Shown here: positions 1-6,820 of the stretch, in pieces
How positions within the stretch are numbered: the stretch's first letter is position 1
Layout of the letters: each line of letters begins with the position of its first letter
DNA from: Spirochaetia bacterium
GTDB taxonomy: Bacteria; Spirochaetota; Spirochaetia; Treponematales; Treponemataceae
Reading direction: 5' to 3'
Length of the DNA stretch: 12,628 nucleotides
Assembly (NCBI GenBank): GCA_900769975.1
Contig: CAAGIR010000283.1
Coordinates: forward strand, 1-12,628
Made by a program: the position numbers and the translations under genes
Notes under the pieces: model-generated
Databases searched by the model: none
What the model saw: only the letters and a program-made list of their open reading frames with translations
Told to the model about the DNA's origin: nothing

Positions 1-480
1 AAAATAACAGAATCAAAAAAAGCCGACCCGATTGTTCTGAACACACAGATGGAAATTATTCACTGTCCTTTAGAAAACCGCTTTGCCGAACGGACTTTAA
101 ACGAAATATGCGAAAAACTTTCACCCGAAGTTTATTGTTTTTCAAAAGACAAGTTTTTAAAAAAAGCAAAATCAGATCAAAAAATAAATGCGTATTTTGA
201 ACTTTTAGAAAATTTAAGCGGAGAAAAACTTCCGTCTTTTTGGGCAGAACTAAAGCAAACACTTCTTTCTTCAATCTGCAAACTTACTTATGATGATTCA
301 TGGATTATTGTTACTTTGCCAGTAGAAAACAAAAAACTTCTTGATTATATCGAGAGAATTTCTGTTAATGGTTCTAACATGATTCTAAAAGTTCAGGGCG
401 GAAAAATCGCAGTCAAAGAAAATATGCTTTCGTATTTTAAAGAAAACCTAAAGCGGCAGGGATTTGTTTTAGATGAATAG
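1..480 (+). CDS. 3' end of an unidentified protein-coding gene (truncated by window edge)
   Basis: The reading frame is open from base 1 and ends in TAG at 478-480, giving about 159 visible residues. The first ATG in frame (49) has no Shine-Dalgarno in front of it and the frame continues upstream, so the true start is probably outside the window. The visible part is mixed alpha/beta in character, rich in Lys and Glu, with no signal peptide or membrane segment. A Trp-containing stretch (FWAELKQTLL) is followed by a beta-like IIVTLPVENKKLLDYI segment and ends in KRQGFVLDE. The middle vaguely resembles the C-terminal domain of clamp-loader DnaX proteins, but I cannot support that name. Function unknown; confidence that it is coding is good, identity none. 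Confidence 0.65.
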   Translation, partial: KITESKKADPIVLNTQMEIIHCPLENRFAERTLNEICEKLSPEVYCFSKDKFLKKAKSDQKINAYFELLENLSGEKLPSFWAELKQTLLSSICKLTYDDSWIIVTLPVENKKLLDYIERISVNGSNMILKVQGGKIAVKENMLSYFKENLKRQGFVLDE

Positions 481-624
481 AGGTCGTACCCCCTTTTTGC
501 AAGTATCATTTCTAAAATTTAAGGTGTTGGAACAGGCGATGTCGGAAAAGCAATATTTTCATTCATTAAAAAACAGTGTGCAAAACCAAATGATGAAACC
601 TTGGGAAGACTTGTGAGCATTTAA
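473..624 (+). pseudogene. Possible small gene remnant with a frameshift
   Basis: An ATG at 473 overlaps the end of the preceding gene and opens a frame starting MNRGRTPFLQ that runs to a TGA at 614-616. A second frame, open from 523 to a TAA at 622-624, encodes a more protein-like stretch (GVGTGDVGKAIFSFIKKQ, then a segment ending GRLVSI). The better-looking sequence switches frame near 520, which would fit a one-base frameshift in a decayed gene coupled to the upstream one. I recognise no family. It may equally be noncoding spacer. Confidence 0.25.
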
Positions 625-633
625 AATAGTCTT

Positions 634-1074
634 TCAAAGATCTAAATCGCTTTTCCGCTCATTGAAATCTCGGACTTTCTTTTTAACACTATAACTGCTC
701 AAAAATAAAATAAGGTACTTTTCGCATAAGACTTGAATAATCTCCACAAAAATAAATGTATATGACATAATGAATAGAGATTGAGAAATATATAAGGAGG
801 CATAAAAAACTTGCCCCGGTGTTGAATCCATATAATGAATTTCCGAACCTTTTAATCGGTTTAATTTCATCAAAAACTTCATAAATGTAAGAATAAACAC
901 TGTAGATTTATTTGCTGCCTTCATGAAGTTTTCATAATTTGGAAGATTTGGAACTTTGTCCTGCATGAGTTCCTTTATCATTTTATGATAGTTTTTCAGA
1001 GCTCCAGTTTTTAAATGGAAACGATAAATATTCAGGGCAACTATCTGTTCTAGACTTAATTTTCTTTTAGGCAC
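634..1074 (-). pseudogene. Truncated IS982-like DDE transposase
   Basis: The minus-strand frame starts at a GTG (1072-1074). It gives an N-terminal region with KRKLSLEQIVALNIYRF, then PNYENFMKAANKS, then HYMDSTP at about residues 80-86. In IS982-type transposases the xxDSTP motif carries the first catalytic Asp and is followed by a (V/L)C-N-R-I-x-x-H segment. Here homology stops right after DSTP: the rest (GQVFYASLYISQS onward, about 60 residues) is hydrophobic and unlike a transposase, and no other frame between 634 and 815 restores it. The second and third acidic catalytic residues are therefore missing, so the product cannot be an active transposase. The family name is from motif memory; IS4/IS5-like relatives are the alternative. 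Confidence 0.55.
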
Positions 1075-1083
1075 TCGCGTGCC
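1070..1083. repeat. Short hairpin over the transposase start codon
   Basis: GGCAC-TCGC-GTGCC forms a perfect 5-bp stem with a 4-base loop and contains the GTG start codon of the transposase remnant. A second tiny hairpin (GCC-TGA-GGC) follows at 1081-1089. Hairpins over transposase starts can limit translation, but this may just be the edge of the palindromic repeat that follows. Confidence 0.4.
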
Positions 1084-1098
1084 TGAGGCATCAGCATC

Positions 1099-1199
1099 TT
1101 TCTAACGGTTGTAAAGACCCTATCAGTGAGATTCCGAAACAAGTTCGGAATGACAGTTGTGCGTCTAGGCTAAACGCGAAAGTCTCACTAGGTTAGAAA
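1099..1199. repeat. Branched palindromic intergenic repeat (cloverleaf-like)
   Basis: Nested inverted repeats are visible: TTTCTAAC (1099-1106) with GTTAGAAA (1192-1199); AGTGAGA (1125-1131) with TCTCACT (1183-1189); ATTCCGAA (1131-1138) with TTCGGAAT (1144-1151) around a 5-base loop; and GCGTCTAG with CTAAACGC (1161-1177) with one mismatch. Together they can fold into an outer stem carrying two inner hairpins. The core CGAAACAAGTTC next to ATGACA recurs, reverse-complemented and diverged, in the palindrome at 6724-6790. This fits a dispersed REP- or MITE-like element, not a gene. Confidence 0.6.
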
Positions 1200-1239
1200 C
1201 GGAAGGCTGCTTAAGCTAGAACACAAGTCTTTTATCGTG

Positions 1240-3366
1240 TTATCCGTAGTATTTTAAAACTATAACAGTTAAATCGTCGCGAACTGGAACAGCCTCTGTA
1301 AAGGCATCAAAAATATCAAGGATATAATCAAGAATTTCTTTTGGTGTGCCGTCTGGGGCTTTTGAAACTATTTCGCGAAGGCGTTTTAAGCCAAGTTCAT
1401 CGCCTGCAAGATTTCTGCTTTCCAAAAGACAGTCAGTAAACAGAATAAAAGTATCGCCTTTTTTGCATGTGTATTTTACTGTTGAACATAAATCTGAAGG
1501 AAGTCCCGAAAGTCCTACAAACATTCCGCGGAATTTTCCGTTTTCACCGCCAAGAATTTCTGTTTCGCCGCCTTTTTTCAAAATGACATCAGTGTGACCG
1601 GCATTTACATATTCAACATTTTTTCCGTCTATCCTTAAAAAAAGCCCTGTAAGATAATTTTCGACAGAACCTTTTTCTTCGGAAAGCGTTTCACTGAAAG
1701 TCTGCATGATTTTTTCAAGCGGCTTGTTTTTCCCGGAAATAAAGATTTTTTCAGCAAGATATTTAGAGAGAATTCCAACAAGACCGGAAGCAACACCGTG
1801 GCCTGAAACATCAAAAAGTCCGGTTCCAATAAAATCTCCGTTTTTGTCGTAGTAAAAATCGTATAAATCGCCGGAAACAGAAGACATCGGCTTAAAGGTA
1901 AAAGCACATTTCCAGCCGTTTTTACACGGAGCATCTGACTGATAAAGGCTTTTTTGAACGAGTTCAGCCATTTTCATATCACGCTCTTGAATTTGCCTTT
2001 GATTCTGCAAAAGTCGGTTTTTCTTTGTAAGTTCCAGAGTCCGCTCTTTAACTTCAACAGAAACAATGCTGTCCAAAAGTGTTTTTATGGTAACCATTCC
2101 TGCATATATTCCGTTTTTTTCTATAATAACAGGTTCGTAAAGGTTTTTGTCGTTTCGCATCATCGCTTTTGAAGCGGCTTTTTCAACTGATTCTGTAAAA
2201 TCAATGGAAAGAAAATCTTTTATCATTACCTGTCCGACAGTTTTTCTGTAATTAAGACCAAAACCGAATCTTCCGCCAAGTAAATCTGCAAGGTAAGAAC
2301 GGCTCATTACACCCAAAACTTTTCTTTCAATGTCGACAACAGTAACAATCGTGCAGTTTTCGTTTGAACTAAAAAAGTTCATTAAGTCCAAAATGCTCAT
2401 ATCGGGAAAAACTGTAACGCCTTCCTGTGCAATATAGCCGATTTCCCTTTGTTTTTCAGACGGATTTTTAAAATCTTTTGCAAAACTTTCATCTTCCGAA
2501 ACCGAAACTTTATTTTCCTCTTTTTTGGATTTTTTTTCGTTTTTCTTTTGAGATTTATTTTCAGAAGATTTATTTAAAACTTCAAGATTCTTTTTGTGGG
2601 CAATTATTCTTGCGTATGCTTGTGGAGAAACTTTTCCGGGAATTATTTCTGGTTTTCCGATAAAAAAGCCTTGAGCAAAATTTACGCCCGTTCTTAAAAG
2701 AAAGTCCAGTTCGCTTGCTGATTCAACGCCGACTGCAATTAAAAATATTCCTGCTTCATGGCAAAATTGTGAAAGACTTTTTACCATAGATTTTTTTATT
2801 TCGTCGCCTTCAATGCCGCGGATAATGTTCATGTCGATTTTTATAAAATCAGGATTTAAAACGCAAATTCTTTCTAGCCCAGAATAAGCAGAACCAACAT
2901 TGTCGAGTGCAATTTTAAAATTCTGTATTTTATAGTGATTTATGATTTCTGAAAGAAGGGTAGAATCTTTTTTTGAACAGTATTCTGTAATTTCAAGAAT
3001 GATTTTATGAGGTTCAATAGAATATTTTTCAAGGAGTTTTTTTGTATATCCTTCGTGAAAATCTTCATCAGACATAATATCCGGATTTATATTAATGAAA
3101 ATATGACTTTTAATTCCAAGCCGCCTTGTATTTTTTAAAATAAGTTTGCGGCATAGTTTTTCAAGCTGCCAGCTTTTTTCTTCTTTGTCTGCTATTTTGA
3201 AAAAATCGAGGACAGAATTTGTTTCCGTGCGGGTAAGGGCTTCATAACCAAAAATATCTCCAGTTTCTAGAGATACGACCGGTTGAAATACTGGAAAAAG
3301 TTCGTTTCCAGTCAAAATTTTATCTATTTCCATATGGAAAAAATAAAGATTCTGTGTAAAATCCAT
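1240..3366 (-). CDS. EAL (degenerate) - CBS pair - SpoIIE/PP2C phosphatase signalling protein
   Basis: A 708-residue cytoplasmic regulator. Residues 13-245 are an EAL domain with E42-A43-L44, N92, E125, D155, K176, D178 and E215. The canonical DDFG is D155-N156 and the AEGVE loop has V212 where the catalytic Glu belongs, so c-di-GMP hydrolysis is unlikely and a binding or sensing role more likely. A Lys/Glu/Ser-rich linker (265-300) leads to a CBS pair (about 310-435), a coiled coil (438-475), and a PP2C-type SpoIIE Ser/Thr phosphatase (485-708) with SGDLYDF, D519 in DVSGHG, NAGH, FTD (D645) and RDDLTV, so all metal-binding acids are present. The phosphatase probably acts on an anti-sigma-factor-antagonist-like partner (family knowledge). 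M12 (3333) is an equally plausible start; neither has a clear Shine-Dalgarno. It is a single gene with no neighbour in the same direction. Confidence 0.9.
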   Translation of the reverse strand: MDFTQNLYFFHMEIDKILTGNELFPVFQPVVSLETGDIFGYEALTRTETNSVLDFFKIADKEEKSWQLEKLCRKLILKNTRRLGIKSHIFININPDIMSDEDFHEGYTKKLLEKYSIEPHKIILEITEYCSKKDSTLLSEIINHYKIQNFKIALDNVGSAYSGLERICVLNPDFIKIDMNIIRGIEGDEIKKSMVKSLSQFCHEAGIFLIAVGVESASELDFLLRTGVNFAQGFFIGKPEIIPGKVSPQAYARIIAHKKNLEVLNKSSENKSQKKNEKKSKKEENKVSVSEDESFAKDFKNPSEKQREIGYIAQEGVTVFPDMSILDLMNFFSSNENCTIVTVVDIERKVLGVMSRSYLADLLGGRFGFGLNYRKTVGQVMIKDFLSIDFTESVEKAASKAMMRNDKNLYEPVIIEKNGIYAGMVTIKTLLDSIVSVEVKERTLELTKKNRLLQNQRQIQERDMKMAELVQKSLYQSDAPCKNGWKCAFTFKPMSSVSGDLYDFYYDKNGDFIGTGLFDVSGHGVASGLVGILSKYLAEKIFISGKNKPLEKIMQTFSETLSEEKGSVENYLTGLFLRIDGKNVEYVNAGHTDVILKKGGETEILGGENGKFRGMFVGLSGLPSDLCSTVKYTCKKGDTFILFTDCLLESRNLAGDELGLKRLREIVSKAPDGTPKEILDYILDIFDAFTEAVPVRDDLTVIVLKYYG

Positions 3367-3661
3367 ATTTTTTTCGTGTAAAATGAATGTAAAAAATTAA
3401 AGGCTTTCAATAAGCCACTGTCTAAACGAATCATAATCGTTTTCCATGCTTGAAGCGTTGTCTGGAAGGTTCTCTTCCGGTTGCATCTTTTACGATAGAA
3501 CCGAATTTTGCAGGGTTTTTGCGATGCAGCGTGCCGAGGCTTGAACAGGCGGCGGGTTTACCCGTCCGAGTCCGCAGGACCGAGCCGCTAGGCGAGCTGT
3601 GAAAGGCGACTGGGTAGGCGATGGCTTGCTGAAATAATTTGTAAATGGAAATGGGTTCTGC
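3367..3661. other. Long intergenic region with a GC-rich structured element
   Basis: Between the divergent phosphatase and zur genes I see no convincing gene. A markedly GC-richer block spans about 3520-3625 in AT-rich surroundings. Within it GCGGC (3549-3553) pairs with GCCGC (3584-3588), enclosing GGG-TTTA-CCC and GTCC...GGAC hairpins. The string at 3599-3624 (GTGAAAGGC...TAGGCGATGG) is closely echoed at 6619-6642, so this is probably a dispersed repeat. A minus-strand open frame through it (3431-3694) follows the repeat structure and is not credible as a gene. Confidence 0.5.
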
Positions 3662-3690
3662 TTGACAATTTTTTTTTCTTTTTATAAAAT
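3662..3690 (+). promoter_or_regulatory. Promoter of the zur-znu operon
   Basis: TTGACA (3662-3667), a 17-base T-rich spacer, then TAAAAT (3685-3690) make a near-consensus sigma70 promoter. The -10 box ends only six bases before the zur ATG at 3697, so transcription should start at or beside the start codon. Confidence 0.75.
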
Positions 3691-3704
3691 GCAACTATGT
3701 TGCA
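3690..3704. promoter_or_regulatory. Putative Zur operator overlapping the zur start codon
   Basis: TGCAAC-TAT-GTTGCA is a perfect 6-3-6 inverted repeat immediately after the -10 box, covering the predicted transcription start and the ATG. Its position suits autorepression by the Fur-family protein encoded right there, shutting the whole operon when metal is plentiful. The sequence does not match the Zur boxes I know from E. coli or B. subtilis, so the assignment rests on symmetry and position. Confidence 0.55.
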
Positions 3705-4116
3705 AAAGTCTTATCATACAAAAACGTCAGATTTAATTTCGCAGTTTATTCATGAAAAGCAGGAAGTGGGCTTTACGGCTGGTGAACTTTCTGCTTTTTT
3801 GAAAGAGAATAACGTGAATGTAAACAAAACGACGGTGTACAGAAATCTGGACAAAATGACAGAAAGTGGTCAGCTCATCAAGCATAAATCTATGATTTCT
3901 GACGGCTTTGTTTATCAGCTTACTGACGAAGAAAAGCACTGTGCCGAACACATTCATTTTCAGTGTTGTAAATGCGGTTCTGTGCTTCATCTTTCCGATG
4001 CAAAAACTTCTGAATATTTAAAATCCATATCAGCAGCACTTGGTCTGGAAATTGATTTGGGGTTGTCGTCTTTGAATGGGATTTGTGCAAAATGTAAGGA
4101 AAAAGATAATGATTAA
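3697..4116 (+). CDS. zur: Fur-family metalloregulator, probably Zur
   Basis: 139 residues, the usual Fur-family length. Residues 1-75 form the winged helix, with VNKTTVYRNLDKM (42-54) as the recognition helix signature. The C-terminal half holds the metal and dimer domain: H81, H85 and H87 (HCAEHIHFQC), a C90/C93 CxxC and a second C130-AK-C133 CxxC for a structural zinc. It acts as a cytoplasmic DNA-binding repressor. The three downstream genes encode a zinc-type ABC importer, which points to Zur over Fur or PerR; the sequence alone does not settle metal specificity. The ATG at 3697 gives the expected N-terminus but has no Shine-Dalgarno and lies about where the transcript should begin, suggesting leaderless translation. 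Its end overlaps znuA by eight bases. Confidence 0.85.
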   Translation: MLQKSYHTKTSDLISQFIHEKQEVGFTAGELSAFLKENNVNVNKTTVYRNLDKMTESGQLIKHKSMISDGFVYQLTDEEKHCAEHIHFQCCKCGSVLHLSDAKTSEYLKSISAALGLEIDLGLSSLNGICAKCKEKDND

Positions 4117-5113
4117 AAAAAAGTTTATTTGTGCGTTCTGTTCTTTTTTGTTGTGCACTTTGATGTTTGCTTCCAAAAAGTCGATTGTCTGTTCTGCCTT
4201 TCCTCAATATGACTGGGTTTTAAATATTCTGGGTAAAAATAATGATGTTTTTGAAGTGACTTTACTGCAAAATAATGGCACCGACCTGCACAGTTTTCAG
4301 CCTAGCGTAAAAGATGTGGCTGTCGTTTCTGTGTGTGATATGTTTGTTTACGTGGGCGGTGAAAGTGACTATTGGGTAGAAAAAATCCTGAATAATGCCA
4401 AAAATAAAAATATGGTAGTGGTAAATCTGCTTGATGTTTTGGGAGATAAAATAAAGGAAGAAGAAATTGTCGAAGGGATGCAGGTTTCAGACGGTCACAA
4501 CGATGATGGACACGAACACGAACATGCACAACATGCACACGATGACGATGAACACGACGAAGACGAAGATTTAATGGAATATGATGAACATGTGTGGCTG
4601 TCTTTAAAAAATGTTTCTTTTATAGTTGAAATGCTTTGCCAGAAAATTCAAAAAATGGACGCACCGAATGCAGATGTTTATAGAAAAAATGCAGATGAAT
4701 ATAATAGAAGAATTTTATCGTTAGATGCGGAATATGAAAGCGTTGTGAAAAATGCAAAGCGTAAAGTAATTCTTTTTGCTGACAGGTTTCCGTTTAGATA
4801 TTTGGCAGATGATTATAATCTGACATATTTTGCGGCGTTTGCAGGATGCAGTGCTGAATCGGAAGCAAGTTTTGAAACAATTGCTTTTCTGGCAGAAACA
4901 ATAAACAAATACAATCTGAATTCTGTAATTGTGCTGGAAAAATCTGACACAAAAATTGCGGATACAGTAATTTCTGCGTCTAAACAAAAAAATCTGAATG
5001 TTCTGCGGATGGATTCGCTGCAGTCGGTCACAAAAGCGGACATTAAAAATGGCAAAAATTATCTGCTTGTTATGAAAAATAATCTTGATGTACTTAAAAA
5101 AGCGTTGAACTAG
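4109..5113 (+). CDS. znuA: Zinc ABC transporter substrate-binding protein ZnuA
   Basis: 334 residues starting at the ATG at 4109, which has AAGGA eight bases upstream and overlaps the zur stop, so translation is probably coupled. The upstream in-frame ATG at 4076 lies within zur and has no ribosome site. Residues 1-22 are a signal peptide (MIKKKF, hydrophobic core, FAS-K) with no good lipobox. Cluster A-1 family landmarks: GTDLHSFQPS (H61), a His/Asp/Glu-rich loop at 129-161 typical of zinc receptors, then DEHVWLS (H161). The third ligand site reads ADRFPFRYLADDY, so the usual His is replaced by Asp225-Arg226, as I recall from some Firmicutes and spirochaete relatives. CSAESEASFETI and VIVLEKSD follow. 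It captures zinc in the periplasm and delivers it to ZnuBC. Confidence 0.9.
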   Translation: MIKKKFICAFCSFLLCTLMFASKKSIVCSAFPQYDWVLNILGKNNDVFEVTLLQNNGTDLHSFQPSVKDVAVVSVCDMFVYVGGESDYWVEKILNNAKNKNMVVVNLLDVLGDKIKEEEIVEGMQVSDGHNDDGHEHEHAQHAHDDDEHDEDEDLMEYDEHVWLSLKNVSFIVEMLCQKIQKMDAPNADVYRKNADEYNRRILSLDAEYESVVKNAKRKVILFADRFPFRYLADDYNLTYFAAFAGCSAESEASFETIAFLAETINKYNLNSVIVLEKSDTKIADTVISASKQKNLNVLRMDSLQSVTKADIKNGKNYLLVMKNNLDVLKKALN

Positions 5114-5152
5114 TTTTTTTAAGAAAAAATTTTAAGATAAAACGGAATGTAA

Positions 5153-5794
5153 ATGATTTTATTTGAATGTAAAAATCTGAGTTTAGGGTATGGCTCAACA
5201 TTAATTCAGGAAAATTTAAATTTCAGCGTGGAAAAAGGTGATTATTTTTTTATTCTGGGCGAAAACGGTAGCGGAAAATCGACACTTTTAAAGACAATTC
5301 TGGGCTTTATAAAGCCATTTTCCGGAAAAATTGAATATTCTGATTTGTGGAATAAAAAAAGCATTGGATATTTGCCGCAGGCTTCTGAAATTCAAAAGAC
5401 TTTTCCTGCAACTGTCTGGGAAATTGTGCTTTCTGGGTGTCAATCCGACCTGGGATTTTTCCCATTTTACACAAAAAAACATATTTTAAAAGCAGAAGAA
5501 AGTTTAAAATGCCTTGGAATTTATGATTACAGAAAACGCAGTTTTAAAGAACTTTCTGGCGGACAGCAGCAGCGTGTTTTATTTGCGCGGGCAATTTGTG
5601 CGGCAGGGGAGGTTCTGGTTCTGGATGAACCTGCCAAAGGTTTTGATTTAGCGGCAACTCAGAAAATGTACGAAATTGTTCAGGATTTACTCAAGGCTGG
5701 CAAAACTGTCATAACTATAAGTCACGATTTGGAAGCGGCAGAAAAATATGGCAGCAAAATTATCACTTTACAAAAACGAGAGGCTTTAAAATGA
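5153..5794 (+). CDS. znuC: Zinc ABC transporter ATPase ZnuC
   Basis: 213-residue ABC ATPase that powers zinc import through ZnuB. Walker A GENGSGKST (36-44), Q-loop Gln76 (YLPQ), signature LSGGQQQR (134-141), Walker B EVLVLDEP (153-160) and the H-loop His190 (TISHD) are all present, so it should be active. It begins 39 bases after znuA with no terminator between, and its stop codon overlaps the znuB start in ATGA. The Shine-Dalgarno is weak (CGGA). The protein is slightly short for the family, lacking any C-terminal extension. Confidence 0.93.
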   Translation: MILFECKNLSLGYGSTLIQENLNFSVEKGDYFFILGENGSGKSTLLKTILGFIKPFSGKIEYSDLWNKKSIGYLPQASEIQKTFPATVWEIVLSGCQSDLGFFPFYTKKHILKAEESLKCLGIYDYRKRSFKELSGGQQQRVLFARAICAAGEVLVLDEPAKGFDLAATQKMYEIVQDLLKAGKTVITISHDLEAAEKYGSKIITLQKREALK

Positions 5795-6630
5795 TTTCTC
5801 TTTTTGAAACGTTACGGAATTATTTTTCTTTTTCATTTGTTGTGTATGCTTTTGTGGCAGGCATTATGATTGCACTTTCATCTTCGCTTTTGGGTGTTAC
5901 GCTTGTTTTAAAACGTTTTTCGTATATCGGGGACGGTCTTTCGCATACGGCTTTTGGTGCGATGGCAGTTGCGTCAATCTTGAAAATTTCTAACAGTACG
6001 GTGTTTGTTCTGCCAGTTACAATGGTGTGTGCCATTTTGATTTTGTGCGCAAAGGAAAGTTCCAAAATAAAAGGCGATGCCAGCGTAGCGATGATTTCTG
6101 TGGGCGCTCTGGCGGTGGGATATTTTCTTTTAAATATTTTTTCTCCTTCTGTAAACCTTTCTGGAGATGTGTGCAGCACATTGTTTGGTTCTACATTAAT
6201 TTTAACACTCACAAAATTTGACATGATTCTTTCTGTAGTGATTTCTGCACTTGTAATTCTTTTTTTTGTTATTTTTTATAATAAAATTTTTGCCATAACT
6301 TTTGATGAAGATTTTTCTTTTGCGTGCGGCATTAAAACAAAACTCATAAATATGGTTCTGGCATCTGTTATTGCAGTTATAATTGTTTTGGCGATGAATC
6401 TTGTGGGTACCTTGCTGATTTCTGCGCTGATAATTTTTCCAGCAGTTTCTTCCATGCTGATTTTTAAAAGCTTTAAAATGGTGACGATTTTTGCCTGCGT
6501 TATTTCTGTTTTTTGTGCTGTTACAGGTATTTTGATAGCCATTCTGGCAGGTACACCAGTAGGGCCGACAATTGTAATAATTGAAATTATTTGTTTTTTT
6601 ATCTGCAGGATTTTTGGGGTGAAAGGCTAG
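5791..6630 (+). CDS. znuB: Zinc ABC transporter permease ZnuB
   Basis: 279-residue integral membrane permease of the ABC-3 family, of normal length, with about eight to nine hydrophobic segments. Family-like stretches are LGVTLVLKRFSYIGDGLSHTAFGA near the N-terminus and NLVGTLLISALIIFPAVSS near 205-223, the latter covering the coupling region typical of ZnuB/MntB-type permeases. It starts in a 4-base ATGA overlap with znuC, so the two should be made in equal amounts. Its last codons (GVKG-stop) lie in a short sequence that recurs at 3599-3624, so the C-terminus may have been trimmed or reshaped by a repeat. Confidence 0.92.
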   Translation: MISLFETLRNYFSFSFVVYAFVAGIMIALSSSLLGVTLVLKRFSYIGDGLSHTAFGAMAVASILKISNSTVFVLPVTMVCAILILCAKESSKIKGDASVAMISVGALAVGYFLLNIFSPSVNLSGDVCSTLFGSTLILTLTKFDMILSVVISALVILFFVIFYNKIFAITFDEDFSFACGIKTKLINMVLASVIAVIIVLAMNLVGTLLISALIIFPAVSSMLIFKSFKMVTIFACVISVFCAVTGILIAILAGTPVGPTIVIIEIICFFICRIFGVKG

Positions 6631-6723
6631 GCTAGGCAATGGAGGGGTAGCCGAAGGCTATCGACCGCAACGAAACGTAGTGTAGTGAGGACGATGAGCG
6701 GTAGCGAACCACGGAACTGCCGA
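6631..6723. repeat. GC-rich intergenic repeat after znuB
   Basis: This stretch is clearly GC-richer than its neighbours and has no credible gene. It contains a small hairpin TAGCC-GAA-GGCTA (6648-6660) and the phrases CGTAGTGTAGTGAGG and GAGCGGTAGCGAACC, which have the look of dispersed intergenic repeats. With 6619-6642 it shares a motif with the element before zur. Confidence 0.4.
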
Positions 6724-6790
6724 CGGCTGTCTAAAAAAGTAGTGTCATGAAGAACTTGTTTCGTAATGACATTTCTTTTTTAGACAGCCG
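6724..6790. repeat. Long palindrome between convergent genes (repeat, possible terminator)
   Basis: CGGCTGTCTAAAAAAG (6724-6739) is perfectly complementary to 6775-6790, a 16-bp stem. Inside it TGTCAT (6743-6748) pairs with ATGACA (6766-6771). The apex GAACTTGTTTCG is the reverse complement of the core of the palindrome at 1131-1151. It sits between the convergent znuB and symporter genes and could stop both, but no T-tract follows the stem on either strand, so a repeat element is the safer call. Confidence 0.6.
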
Positions 6791-6820
6791 GAGCCCCCAT
6801 TGCAATATTATTAAAAGAAT

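Noticed and set aside
3431..3694. Minus-strand ORF of 87 codons between the phosphatase gene and zur
   Set aside because: It follows a GC-rich structured repeat, overlaps the zur promoter, and shows no family features.
6202..6639. Long minus-strand ORFs opposite znuB
   Set aside because: They are shadows of a well-conserved permease frame with unlikely Asn/Lys-rich composition.
6724..6790. Classical Rho-independent terminator between znuB and the symporter
   Set aside because: The stem is long but no T-tract follows it on either strand, and its core matches a repeat elsewhere; it may still stop transcription.
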